A DNA stretch of 64,000 bases from Azospirillum picis (lineage in GTDB: Bacteria; Pseudomonadota; Alphaproteobacteria; Azospirillales; Azospirillaceae), in NCBI RefSeq assembly GCF_017876115.1, contig NZ_JAGINO010000014.1, positions 115,667-179,666 of the forward strand, given 5' to 3'. The notes beneath the pieces are model-generated. The model ran no database searches. It worked only from the letters and a program-made list of their open reading frames with translations, and was not told the DNA's origin. A program made the translations under genes and the position numbers. Positions 7,266 to 15,982 of the stretch are shown in pieces (position 1 is the stretch's first letter; each line of letters opens with the position of its first letter).

Positions 7266-10136
7266 TCAGGCCGTCGCTCCCGCCGCCCCGCCGCCCTCCT
7301 CGTCGCGCTGGAACCGTTCCAGGGCCTCCGCCAACTGGCTTGCAGTCACCGGCTTGTGGATCAGGTGAAGCCCATGGCCGGCCGCCTCCGCCTGGATGTC
7401 GGGACCGGTTTCCCCGGTGAGGATGACGCCCGGGAGGTCGAGACCCAGTGCGGCGCGCAGTTGGAGGATCGCATCGATGCCGGACCGCCCCTCTCGCAGG
7501 CGGTAGTCGGCCACGACCACCACCGGCTCGCGGCCGGAACTGCGAAGCCCGCTGACGGCGTGCTCCGCGGAACCGGTGGCGAGGACATCGTAGCCCCAGG
7601 ATTCCAGGGCCGCCTTCAACCCCAGCAGCACGATGGCATCGTCGTCGATCAGCACGGCGAAACGGCCGTTTCCGGTCATCCCCGGCATCGGCGCCACCCT
7701 CGGCCGCGGAGCGAGCCTCCCGAGCGGAACCAGGATGCTGAACACCGACCCCCGGCCGGTGGAGGACAGGACCTCGACCGGATGGTTGAGCAGCCGGGAC
7801 AGGCGCTGCACGATCGCCAGCCCCAGGCCAAGGCCGCGGTTGCGGTCGCGTTCGGGGTTGCCGACCTGATGGAACTCCTCCCAGATGCGGTCGAGATGAT
7901 CGGCCGGGATGCCGATTCCAGTGTCGCGCACGTCGATCCGCAGGCCGCCACCGGCTCCGTCATGGGCCTCCACCTCGTGGCATTCGACGGTGATGCTGCC
8001 GGTTTCGGTGTAGCGCAGGGCATTTTCCACGAGGTTGCGCAGCATGCGGCCGAGCAGCGTGCGGTCGCTGCGGATCACGGCCGGGCAGGGAGCGACCTCC
8101 AGGGCCAATCCCTTGGCCTGTGCGATGGGGACATAGGCGGCGCCGATCTGCTCGAACAGGTCACGGGCCGGAAAATCCTCGATGGTCGGCTGCACGATTC
8201 CGGCATCGAGACGCGACATGTCCAACAGGCTGTCCAGCAACTGCCGCAGGACGTCGAGGCCACGGCCGAGATGCTTCAGCGCCTCGTTGCCACCGGCGCC
8301 GACATGCGGCCTCAGGACCTCCAGGAACAGCAGGAGCGACTGCATGGGCTGGCGAAGATCGTGGCTGGCCGCCGCGAGGAATTTGGATTTGCTGAGGTCC
8401 GCCGCCTCGGCGACGCGGCGGGCCTGCTCGGCGCGCTCATGGGCGACACGCAGCTCCGCCTCCGCCCGCGCCCGCACGACCGCTGCCCAGAGCCGCTCGC
8501 AGGTTTCCTCCACCAGTGCCACCTCATCGGCCGGCCAGGATCTCGGCTCGGGATGGTGGATGAACAGCAAGGCCACCAGGTTCCCGCCCTTCACGAGGGG
8601 AACGTCGAGGAGACTGCGGATCGCGACCTGGCGGTAGAGGGCTTCGACGTCCGGTGCGCGGGTCCGCGGATCCTGCCGCACATCCGCGATGGCGACGGTC
8701 TTGCCCCGCTTGATCTCGGCAATGAAGGCCGGACCGAAATTGTCCATGCGCCACACGCCGCGAACCGATGGGATGCGCCCATCGCTCCATTCGCGCAGCA
8801 CCCTCACGTGCCGGGCGGGGGCGTCTGCCTCGCTGTACCCGACCTGGGCGACGTTCAGGAACCCGCCGAGCGCCGCGATGGCGGTATCGATCATCTCCTG
8901 CGGGTCGGAAAGATCGCGGAGACGTTCGTTCAGCATGAAGCGGTACGCCTGCTGGCGCTCCGTCCTCTTGCGCTCGCTGATCTCGATGATGAACTCCACC
9001 GCTTCGCCGCTGCTGAGCAGGCGAGGGGCGAACAGGCCCCACCAGCGGCTGCCGTCCTTACGGTAATATTCCTTCTCGTACGGCGTCGCGCGGCCGCTGG
9101 TGGTCAGCTCCGTATAGGCCCGCCAGCTCGCCTCCATATGGTCTGGCGGCGTCAGCTCCTGCCAGCGGAGCCGGCCGGCCGCCACGTCCTCGTGCGTAAA
9201 GCCGGAGAAGCCGAGGAAAGCGTCGTTGGCCTCCTTGATCGTTCCGGCGGGATCGAAGAACAGGACACCGACGGTTTCTGTTTCCAATGCCCGGCGGAGG
9301 CGTTCCTCGCTCTTGCGGATCGCATCTTCAATCCGCTTGCGGGCCGTGACGTCGCGGAAAAGGATGACGATGCCCTGGTCTACCGGATAGACGCGGATGT
9401 CGATCCTGGCCGCCTGTCGGCCACCGAGCGGCGGAACGTGCAGGTCGTCCAGCATCGCCGGGTCCCGCTCGACCATCGCGCGCCGGACCGTCGCCTCCAA
9501 GCCGGTTCCCAAGACGTGCGGCCAGAGGTCCCACGCTGTCCGCCCGACGATCTCCGCCTCGCCCCGCCCGTCCAGGCGGAGCCCCTCACGGTTGATCTCG
9601 ACCACGCGAAAGCCGCGATCCATCAGGATGAACCCTTCGCAGAGCCTGTCGAGGATCACCTTCCGTTCGAAAGTGGCGGAGACCAATGCCTCTTCGGCGC
9701 GTCCGCGCGCGCGGACCGCGCGGATGTGGTCTGTGACGTCCTCCACCTGGTGAATGATCCAGGCGACACTGCCATCGCTTCCCGGGACCGGCGTGTTGAC
9801 CGGGCTCCAATAACGCTCCTCGAAGCCGCCACCCTCCTGCTGCGGCCGCCTGATGGCATATTTCTGCTCGGGCATGACATCGGGCCGGCCGGTCGTCAGC
9901 ACACGCCGCAGGGAAGCTTCCAGGTTCCGAACGCCCGTGGCCTGCACATCGCCATCGGGGAACACTTCGATCATCGGGCGGCCGATGATCTCCTCCCGTT
10001 TGACCATCGCGATGCGCAGGAACGCATCGCTCGCCGCAACGATCGTGAGGTCGGGAGCCAGCAGGAGGCATGGGGCAGGGGACGCTGCGAACACTGCTTG
10101 GAAGTCGGGAACCGGGCCTATCACCATGCCAGACAT
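7266..10136 (-). CDS. Hybrid sensor histidine kinase with three PAS domains, GAF and receiver
   Basis: This is a cytoplasmic protein of about 956 aa. Domains in order are PAS (about 5-130), PAS (160-270), PAS (282-385), GAF (395-550), HisKA with the H-box SHDLRQPMQSLL (near 592), HATPase_c with NALRYTETG, DTGIGIP and GLGLGLAIV (700-805), and a C-terminal receiver (820-945) with LIDDDAIVL and the phospho-acceptor aspartate in VVADYRLREG. HDLRQP H-boxes with a C-terminal receiver are typical of NahK/LuxQ-like orphan hybrids. A second ATG at 10127 has a better-spaced GGGAAG tract and could be the true start. No partner regulator is adjacent. Confidence 0.88.
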   Translation of the reverse strand: MSGMVIGPVPDFQAVFAASPAPCLLLAPDLTIVAASDAFLRIAMVKREEIIGRPMIEVFPDGDVQATGVRNLEASLRRVLTTGRPDVMPEQKYAIRRPQQEGGGFEERYWSPVNTPVPGSDGSVAWIIHQVEDVTDHIRAVRARGRAEEALVSATFERKVILDRLCEGFILMDRGFRVVEINREGLRLDGRGEAEIVGRTAWDLWPHVLGTGLEATVRRAMVERDPAMLDDLHVPPLGGRQAARIDIRVYPVDQGIVILFRDVTARKRIEDAIRKSEERLRRALETETVGVLFFDPAGTIKEANDAFLGFSGFTHEDVAAGRLRWQELTPPDHMEASWRAYTELTTSGRATPYEKEYYRKDGSRWWGLFAPRLLSSGEAVEFIIEISERKRTERQQAYRFMLNERLRDLSDPQEMIDTAIAALGGFLNVAQVGYSEADAPARHVRVLREWSDGRIPSVRGVWRMDNFGPAFIAEIKRGKTVAIADVRQDPRTRAPDVEALYRQVAIRSLLDVPLVKGGNLVALLFIHHPEPRSWPADEVALVEETCERLWAAVVRARAEAELRVAHERAEQARRVAEAADLSKSKFLAAASHDLRQPMQSLLLFLEVLRPHVGAGGNEALKHLGRGLDVLRQLLDSLLDMSRLDAGIVQPTIEDFPARDLFEQIGAAYVPIAQAKGLALEVAPCPAVIRSDRTLLGRMLRNLVENALRYTETGSITVECHEVEAHDGAGGGLRIDVRDTGIGIPADHLDRIWEEFHQVGNPERDRNRGLGLGLAIVQRLSRLLNHPVEVLSSTGRGSVFSILVPLGRLAPRPRVAPMPGMTGNGRFAVLIDDDAIVLLGLKAALESWGYDVLATGSAEHAVSGLRSSGREPVVVVADYRLREGRSGIDAILQLRAALGLDLPGVILTGETGPDIQAEAAGHGLHLIHKPVTASQLAEALERFQRDEEGGGAAGATA

Positions 10137-10741
10137 CTTCCCGGTAACCTGCGTCTCTCCCGCGACCCCAAGACAGGATGCTTCAGGGCGCCATGCAGCG
10201 GTTGGCGCTGCCGGCGGAAGCGCGGACGGCAAGCCAATCCGGCGTCCGGTGATCGAAGCGGCGAAACGGGGGCTTCCGCGTCGATGGAGCGTCCAGTGCA
10301 AGCAATGGGGAGGCCTGCCAAGGGATAACGAAAAATGTGCGTCATGTGGTCGGCCAGTGTTGCCCGGCCTTATAATGTGCCATTGGTCTCTCTCACCGCG
10401 TAACCCGAGAAAAAGAGTTAAAGCCCTGTTCTTGGAATTCACTCTCAAGACGGTAAGTGCTCGTTTCCACCTCAGGATGTTGCGGGAAGCACCTCAAAAG
10501 CCCAAGCCCGTCCCCAGTTCTTTGCGTAAGCGCAATCTGAGGTTCATGGAGCTTGTGAAAAGCGATGACTCTCTATGAACCGATGCCAAGCAGAAGCATC
10601 TTTTCCAGACCGCCCCTTGTTCTGCCCATCGGAAACCTGTGGGAAGCCTGATGGTTCCGCGCCGCAGTGGACTGGCATCTCAGCTTCGCGCGTACAGATA
10701 AAAACACATAATCTACATTATGGAAATATTGAATCTTAGCA
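10137..10741. other. Gene-free stretch upstream of the siderophore receptor
   Basis: I see no convincing gene in this divergent intergenic region. Base composition falls from GC-rich near 10200 to AT-rich after 10680, where the receptor promoter begins. Open frames crossing it have no recognisable domain and atypical composition. Confidence 0.5.
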
Positions 10742-10770
10742 TTGAAACTAAGAATCGTTTGCATTAAAAG
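10742..10770 (+). promoter_or_regulatory. Promoter with overlapping Fur-like site for the TonB receptor
   Basis: A TTGAAA hexamer at 10742-10747 and TAAAAG at 10765-10770 are separated by 17 bp. The spacer contains AACTAAGAATCGTTTGCA, whose AAGAATCGTT core resembles a Fur box. The site is about 50 bp upstream of the receptor start. The identification is by eye; the same iron response is expected from the gene function. Confidence 0.45.
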
Positions 10771-10817
10771 GCGTTCATCTTAGGAATGACTCGCATTTGC
10801 GATTCAGGGGGAAAAGA

Positions 10818-13001
10818 GTGCAGAAACGGGTTGAGGACGCGACGCCGTCCCGCGGGAAAGCGTTCGGGGTCAAGGCGTTCGGGGCCGTTGTGGTGAGCGG
10901 CTTCATGGTGCCGTCGATGGCGGCGGCACAAACGGCGGAGCCCGCCGCTCCGGGAGCGTCGGTGCAGATGCCGGCGGTGACGGTCACCGGCCAGGGAGAA
11001 ACCGCGCTGACGCCGGTGACCGGCTACGTCGCCAACCAGCAGGCGACCGGCACCAAGACCGATACGCCGCTGATCGAAGTGCCGCAGTCGATCTCGGTCA
11101 TCCCGCGCGACCAGATCCAGGACCAGAACGCGCAGTCGCTGAACCAGGTGGTGCGCTACACCGCCGGCGTGACGGCGGAGACCCGCGGCGCGGTGGCCTC
11201 GCGCTACGACCAGCTCAAGGTCCGCGGCTTCGACGCGGAAACCTACCTGAACGGGCTGAAGCTCCAGTCGCTCTATTACGCCTCGTCGCAGATCGATCCC
11301 TACCTGCTGGAGCGGGTCGAGGTGCTGAAGGGTCCGACCTCCGTCCTCTACGGCCAGGCACCGGCAGGCGGCCTGCTCAACCAGGCCAGCAAGCGCCCGA
11401 GCGCGACGCCCGTGCGCGAACTCGGCTTCGAGGTCGGCACCAACGATCATTACCGCGGCACCGCCGACTTCTCCGGCCCGATCGACGCCGAAGGCAAGTT
11501 CCTCTACCGCCTTACCGCGGTGGGCCTCAGCGAGGACGGCCAGATCGACATGACGGAGAACGAGCGCATCGCGCTAGCGCCGTCCTTCACCTGGCGCCCC
11601 GACGCCGACACCAGCCTGACGCTGCTCGGCTTCTACCAGCGCGACCCCAAGGCCAATTCCTACGGCGGCGTCCCGCCGCAGGGCACCGTGCTGGACATCC
11701 CGTTCGGCAAGATCCCGGTCGATTTCTATGATGGCGACCCGAACTTCGAGAAGTTCGACCGCCGCCAGTCGTCGGTGGGCTACGCCTTCGACAAGCGGTT
11801 GAGCGATGTGTGGAGCGTCCGGCTGAACGGCCGCTGGCTGCATGAGAAGGTCGCCTACGACAGCGTCTATGCCAACGGCATGGCACCCGACAACCGCACC
11901 CTCTTCCGCGGCGTCGCCACCTCGCGGGAGGCCATGAACGCCTACGCGATCGACAACCAGGTCGAAGGGCGCTTCTCCACCGGACCGGTCCAGCACACGC
12001 TGCTCGCCGGCGTCGATGCGCAGTGGGTCGACGGCCACTACACCGCCGGCTTCGGGGCGGGACCGTCGCTCGACGTCTTCGCGCCGGTCTACGGCATCGC
12101 CATCACGCCGCCGCCGGCCAGCCGCACCGATGTCGACGGCAGCCAGTACGGCGTCTACCTGCAGGACCAGATCCGCTGGCAGGGCTTCATCCTCACGCTG
12201 GCCGGCCGCCGCGACTGGGCGGAAACCAAGGCGAAGAGCGTCTTCGGTGACTCCCGCCAGTTCGACCAGGCCTACACCGGCCGCGCCGGGCTGACCTATG
12301 TCTTTGACAACGGCATCGCCCCCTACATCAGCTATGCCGAGTCCTTCACGCCGATCAGCGGCACCGATGCCTCCGGCACGCCCTTCAAACCGGAGGAAGG
12401 GACCCAGTACGAGATCGGCGTCAAGTACCAGCCGCCCGGCCTCAACAGCCTGTTTACCGCGGCCGTCTTCGACCTCACCCGCAGCAATCTCACCACGACC
12501 GACCCGGCGCACCCCGGCTTCTCGATCCAGACCGGCGAGGCGCGGTCGCGCGGCGTCGAACTGGAAGCGCGGGTCGGCGTGACCGCGAATCTTGACGTCA
12601 TCGGCACCTACACCTACCTCGACACCGAATACACCAAGGACAACAGCGGCCTGGAAGGAAAGCGCCTCGCGGCGGTGCCGCGCCACCAGGCGTCGGCCTG
12701 GGCAATGTACCACATGCCGGAGAACACCGCGCTCAAGGGGCTGAGCGTCGGCGGCGGGCTCCGCTTCACCGGCAGCACGATGAACAGCGCGAACAGCTTC
12801 AAGGTGCCGTCCTTCACCCTGGTCGACGCCGCCGTGTCCTACGACCTCGGCGCCCTGTCCGCCAAGCTGCAGGGGGCGGAGTTGCAGGTCAACGCCAAGA
12901 ACCTGTTCAACAAGGAGTATGTCGCCTCCTGCTACTACGGCGACTGGTGCGCCTACGGTTACGAGCGGACGGTGACCGCCGGCCTGCGGTATCGCTGGTG
13001 A
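10818..13001 (+). CDS. TonB-dependent siderophore receptor
   Basis: This 727-aa outer-membrane receptor has an N-terminal signal peptide (GAVVVSGFMVPSMAAAQTA), a short TonB-box-like segment MPAVTVTGQ, and a plug domain containing IEVPQSISVIPRDQIQDQ, LNQVVRYTAGV and VEVLKGPTSVLYGQAPAGG. A 22-stranded barrel follows and ends in the aromatic YRW expected at the C-terminus. The PQSISVIPRDQI form marks the FhuA/FoxA-like hydroxamate receptor family. The GTG at 10818 was chosen because a GGGGG tract stands 6 bp before it. The PepSY gene next door is a usual partner of FoxA-like receptors. The ligand is not proven. Confidence 0.9.
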   Translation: MQKRVEDATPSRGKAFGVKAFGAVVVSGFMVPSMAAAQTAEPAAPGASVQMPAVTVTGQGETALTPVTGYVANQQATGTKTDTPLIEVPQSISVIPRDQIQDQNAQSLNQVVRYTAGVTAETRGAVASRYDQLKVRGFDAETYLNGLKLQSLYYASSQIDPYLLERVEVLKGPTSVLYGQAPAGGLLNQASKRPSATPVRELGFEVGTNDHYRGTADFSGPIDAEGKFLYRLTAVGLSEDGQIDMTENERIALAPSFTWRPDADTSLTLLGFYQRDPKANSYGGVPPQGTVLDIPFGKIPVDFYDGDPNFEKFDRRQSSVGYAFDKRLSDVWSVRLNGRWLHEKVAYDSVYANGMAPDNRTLFRGVATSREAMNAYAIDNQVEGRFSTGPVQHTLLAGVDAQWVDGHYTAGFGAGPSLDVFAPVYGIAITPPPASRTDVDGSQYGVYLQDQIRWQGFILTLAGRRDWAETKAKSVFGDSRQFDQAYTGRAGLTYVFDNGIAPYISYAESFTPISGTDASGTPFKPEEGTQYEIGVKYQPPGLNSLFTAAVFDLTRSNLTTTDPAHPGFSIQTGEARSRGVELEARVGVTANLDVIGTYTYLDTEYTKDNSGLEGKRLAAVPRHQASAWAMYHMPENTALKGLSVGGGLRFTGSTMNSANSFKVPSFTLVDAAVSYDLGALSAKLQGAELQVNAKNLFNKEYVASCYYGDWCAYGYERTVTAGLRYRW

Positions 13002-13041
13002 CCCCCTTCCCTCCCCCACAATCCCGGCAAAGGAAGCCGAC

Positions 13042-14172
13042 ATGACGCCTGCAAGCCTGCGGGGCTGGCGCCTCGTCCATCGCTGGACCAGCCTGATCTG
13101 CTCCGTGAACCTGCTGATCCTCTGCGTCACCGGGCTGATCCTGGTCTTCCATCACGAGATCCAGCATCTGATGGGGGAGGAACTCGACACCAGCTACCAG
13201 GAGGGGCAGGCACGCCTGCCTCTCGACACCCTGGTGGACATCGCGCACAAGTCCGACCCGGCGAAGGAGCCGAAGTTCATCTCCTTCGATCCGGAGGACC
13301 CGGCCGCGAGCTACATCTATCTCAGCCCGCCCGGCGCCAGCGATTTCGAGGGCGGGAGCTGGGTGGTGCTGAACGCCTTCACCGGATCGAACCAGGTGCT
13401 GAAGCCGCCGACGGAGACAGTGACCGGCTTCCTGCTGAAACTGCACGTCGACCTCTTCACCGGCTTCGCCGGCCAGATGTTCGTCGGCGTGATGGGGCTG
13501 CTGTTCGTGGTCAGCACGGTCAGCGGGCTGGTGGTCTACGGCCCCTTCATGAAGAAGCTGGCCTTCGGCCTCCTGCGCTTCGGCCGCGGCACCCGCATCG
13601 CCAACATCGACCTGCACAACCTGTTCGGGGTGACGACGCTGGTCTGGGCCTTCGTGGTCGGACTGACCGGGGCGATCCTGTCCTTCTCGCCGCTGATCAT
13701 CGGCTATTGGCAGCAGACGGAGATGGCGGCGATGATCGGCCGCCACCACGGCGAAGCGCTCACCGGGCCGACGGTCGCCGTCGACCGCGTGGCGGAAGCG
13801 GGCCTCGTGGCCTTCCCCGGCAAGGACCTCGCCTTCATCGCCTTTCCCGGCAACAGCTATGCAAGCGAACGCCATTTCAGCGTCGGCGTCCGCGGCCATA
13901 CCGAACTGACGCAACGAATCCTGAGCGTCGCCCTGGTCGACGCAGGCACCGGCACGCTGGCGGAAAAGGCGGAAACCCCCTGGTACATCACCATGCTGCT
14001 GCTGTCCGGTCCCTTCCATTTCGGGGATTACGGCGGTCTGCCGCTGCAGATCATCTGGGCGATCTTCACCATCATCACCGGCGTGGTGACCGTTACCGGC
14101 TTCGTGGTGTGGCTGAAGCGCCCACGGGCACGGACGGCGCCCGCCGCCACCTTCTCGGAGCGCAAGGCATGA
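13042..14172 (+). CDS. PepSY-associated membrane protein, probable ferrisiderophore reductase
   Basis: This 376-aa inner-membrane protein of the PepSY-TM family begins MTPASLRGWRLVHRWTSLIC. It has four main transmembrane helices: residues near 17-38, a central SGLVVYGPFM helix, LVWAFVVGLTGAILSF, and a final IIWAIFTIITGVVTVTGFVVWLKR. Histidines such as HRW, FHHEI, LHVDLF and IDLHNLFG are placed as in members thought to bind haem or to reduce ferric siderophores (FoxB/PiuB-like). It lies 40 bp after the TonB receptor, implying a receptor-reductase pair. The reductase role is inferred from family and context. Confidence 0.8.
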   Translation: MTPASLRGWRLVHRWTSLICSVNLLILCVTGLILVFHHEIQHLMGEELDTSYQEGQARLPLDTLVDIAHKSDPAKEPKFISFDPEDPAASYIYLSPPGASDFEGGSWVVLNAFTGSNQVLKPPTETVTGFLLKLHVDLFTGFAGQMFVGVMGLLFVVSTVSGLVVYGPFMKKLAFGLLRFGRGTRIANIDLHNLFGVTTLVWAFVVGLTGAILSFSPLIIGYWQQTEMAAMIGRHHGEALTGPTVAVDRVAEAGLVAFPGKDLAFIAFPGNSYASERHFSVGVRGHTELTQRILSVALVDAGTGTLAEKAETPWYITMLLLSGPFHFGDYGGLPLQIIWAIFTIITGVVTVTGFVVWLKRPRARTAPAATFSERKA

Positions 14173-14342
14173 GCGGCATCTGGCGCGTTCCCGCCGCCCT
14201 CGCCGTCCTGTCGACGGTCGGGCTGGCCGCGGCGATCCTCGGTGACGGGGCCTGGGACTGGATCTGCTGGATCGCCCTGTCGGTTCCACTTGCGGTCTGC
14301 GCGGTGAAGCTGTGGCGGCAGCGGCCCTCGCCACGCTCCTGA
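14169..14342 (+). CDS. Small membrane protein, 57 aa
   Basis: This short protein starts in an ATGA overlap with the stop of the PepSY gene, which is strong evidence for translation. It begins MSGIWRVPAALAVLSTVGLA and has two hydrophobic segments, ending in a basic tail WRQRPSPRS. I do not recognise a named family. Similar tiny two-helix proteins often follow PepSY siderophore-reductase genes, so an accessory role in iron reduction is an inference from position only. Confidence 0.72.
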   Translation: MSGIWRVPAALAVLSTVGLAAAILGDGAWDWICWIALSVPLAVCAVKLWRQRPSPRS

Positions 14343-14356
14343 AACGGGACGCCGTC

Positions 14357-14389
14357 CGGAAAGCCCAGAGCCCTGCTCTGGGCTTTCCG
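14357..14389 (+). terminator. Hairpin ending the receptor-reductase operon
   Basis: A perfect 14-bp stem (CGGAAAGCCCAGAG with its complement) and a 5-nt CCCTG loop begin 15 bp after the stop of the small membrane protein. The right arm contains the TTTCCG run. It probably ends the iron operon before the divergently controlled MarR operon. Confidence 0.75.
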
Positions 14390-14510
14390 CGTTCCGGGCC
14401 CCCCTCCGGTCCTCCTATCCCCTGCCCCGCCGCGTCCTCGCTCCGCACCGCAATGCACAACGCGGCAACCAGGGTTGCACCGGCCGCCGCACCCTGCCGC
14501 TTGCCGAATT

Positions 14511-14535
14511 TAGATAGCAAACCTATTAGATAGGG
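14511..14535 (+). promoter_or_regulatory. Probable MarR-type operator and promoter region
   Basis: The AT-rich sequence just before the MarR gene contains GATAGCAAACCTATTAG, a partial palindrome with ATAG/CTAT arms. SlyA and MarR-family regulators commonly bind TTAGATAGCAAnCTATCTAA-like sites next to their own genes. Autoregulation is therefore likely but untested. Confidence 0.45.
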
Positions 14536-14988
14536 ATGCTACAAGATAAGCCTCTTCGCCTTCCGCCGAACTTCGGCCTGCACCTGTTCCGCGCCTCCCA
14601 CCTGTGGCGGCGCGCGGCGAACAAGGTGCTGGCCGAGAGCGGTTTCTCCAGCTCGGCCATCACGCCGCTGATGCTGCTCGCCGAACTCGGCGACGGGTTG
14701 CGACAGCGCGAGTTGGCGGAGGAGATGGCGGTGGAGGGGCCGTCGCTGGTGCGGCTGCTCGACGGGCTGGAGGCGGCGGGGCTGGTTGAACGCCGCGAGG
14801 ACCCGTGCGACCGCCGCGCCAAGACCCTGCACATGACCGCCGCCGGCCGTCACCTGTTGGTGCAGGTGAACGAGGCGTTGAACGACGTCCGGCAGCGGCT
14901 GATGGCCGATGCGACCGCGGACGACGTGGATGCCTGCTACCGCGTGCTGTCGACCATCGAGATCAACGCGAAACGCGAACAGGGTTGA
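14536..14988 (+). CDS. MarR-family transcriptional regulator
   Basis: This 150-aa winged-helix regulator has the MarR fold. The recognition region ITPLMLLAELGDGLRQRELAEEMAVEGPSLVRLLDGLEAAGLVERR is followed by the wing DPCDRRAKTLHMTAAGRHLL. A RASHLWRRAANKVLAESGF N-terminal helix serves in dimerisation. It is the first gene of an efflux operon (HlyD, FUSC, DUF1656, MFS), so it probably represses that operon and releases it on binding an aromatic or phenolic compound. An AT-rich partial palindrome directly precedes it. The ligand is inferred from the family. Confidence 0.88.
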   Translation: MLQDKPLRLPPNFGLHLFRASHLWRRAANKVLAESGFSSSAITPLMLLAELGDGLRQRELAEEMAVEGPSLVRLLDGLEAAGLVERREDPCDRRAKTLHMTAAGRHLLVQVNEALNDVRQRLMADATADDVDACYRVLSTIEINAKREQG

Positions 14989-15051
14989 TCCGCATGCCGT
15001 CGCCGTCCGTTGAACGGCGATGCGCGTTGCGGCGATCGAGGAACCAAGACC

Positions 15052-15972
15052 GTGACATTCTCTTCCCTGCTTCGGGGATTCTCCCGGATTGCCGTAACCC
15101 TGCTGGTGACCGCCGCGGCAGCCGCCGGCGGCTGGTGGCTGTGGGACTATTACATGAACGAGCCGTGGACCCGTGACGGGCGGGTGCGTGCCGACATCGT
15201 GCAGGTCTCTCCCGACGTCGCCGGGCTGGTGACCGACGTCCGCGTCACCGACAACCAGCTCGTGCACAGCGGCGACGTGCTGTTCGTCGTCGATCCCGGC
15301 CGCTACCGCCTGGCGGTGGAACAGGCCCAGGCGAACCTGGACAGCGCGCGGGCCGAACTCGCCTACCGCACCGCCGAGGCCAGGCGCTACGAGCAGCTCG
15401 GCAACAACGTGGTCTCCACCGCGCAGCGGCAGGAGGTGGCATCGGCGATGGCCAAGGCGGCGGCGGCGGCCAAGCAGAACGAGGCGGCGCTCGACCTGGC
15501 ACAGTTCAACCTCGGCCGGACCGAGGTGAAGTCCACCGTCGACGGCTATGTGACCAACCTGCAGCTCAAGGCCGGCAACTACGTGGCGGCAGGCCAGGCG
15601 GTCGTGGCGCTGATCGACAGGCACTCCTTCTACGTCATGGGCTATTTCGAGGAGACGAAGCTGCCCCGCATCCAGCCCGGCGCCCCGGTGTCGGTGCGGA
15701 TCATGGGCATGGACGCGGAACTCGGCGGCCATGTCGACAGCATCACCCGTGCGATCGTCGACCGCGACCGCACCGAAGGCTCCGGGCTGGTCGCGAACGT
15801 CAACCCGACCTTCAACTGGGTGCGGCTCGCCCAGCGCATCCCGGTGCGCATCGCGCTGGACGATGTGCCGGACGACCTCCAGCTCGTCGCCGGCCGGACC
15901 GCCACCGTCGCCGTGAGGACGAAGGCCGACCGCTCCACCCCGAACGTGGCCGAGCTGCCGGCCGGCCGGTGA
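15052..15972 (+). CDS. HlyD-family periplasmic adaptor of an AaeA-like efflux system
   Basis: This 306-aa membrane-fusion protein has one N-terminal transmembrane segment (IAVTLLVTAAAAAGGWWLWDYY), then NEPWTRDGRVRADIVQVSPDVAGLV, the typical start of the AaeA/EmrA biotinyl-lipoyl domain. An alanine-rich coiled-coil hairpin follows (about residues 85-165), then the second lipoyl half VKSTVDGYVTNLQLKAGNYV and a beta-barrel. The GTG at 15052 follows a GAGGAAC ribosome-binding site. With the FUSC and DUF1656 genes it forms the three-part AaeXAB layout, which in E. coli exports aromatic carboxylates such as p-hydroxybenzoate. Confidence 0.87.
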   Translation: MTFSSLLRGFSRIAVTLLVTAAAAAGGWWLWDYYMNEPWTRDGRVRADIVQVSPDVAGLVTDVRVTDNQLVHSGDVLFVVDPGRYRLAVEQAQANLDSARAELAYRTAEARRYEQLGNNVVSTAQRQEVASAMAKAAAAAKQNEAALDLAQFNLGRTEVKSTVDGYVTNLQLKAGNYVAAGQAVVALIDRHSFYVMGYFEETKLPRIQPGAPVSVRIMGMDAELGGHVDSITRAIVDRDRTEGSGLVANVNPTFNWVRLAQRIPVRIALDDVPDDLQLVAGRTATVAVRTKADRSTPNVAELPAGR

Positions 15973-15982
15973 GCGCGACGCC

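Noticed and set aside
6423..10328. A very long plus-strand open frame opposite mazG and the hybrid kinase
   Set aside because: It is a mirror frame caused by high GC. Its translation has no domain, and the minus strand carries clear MazG and kinase motifs.
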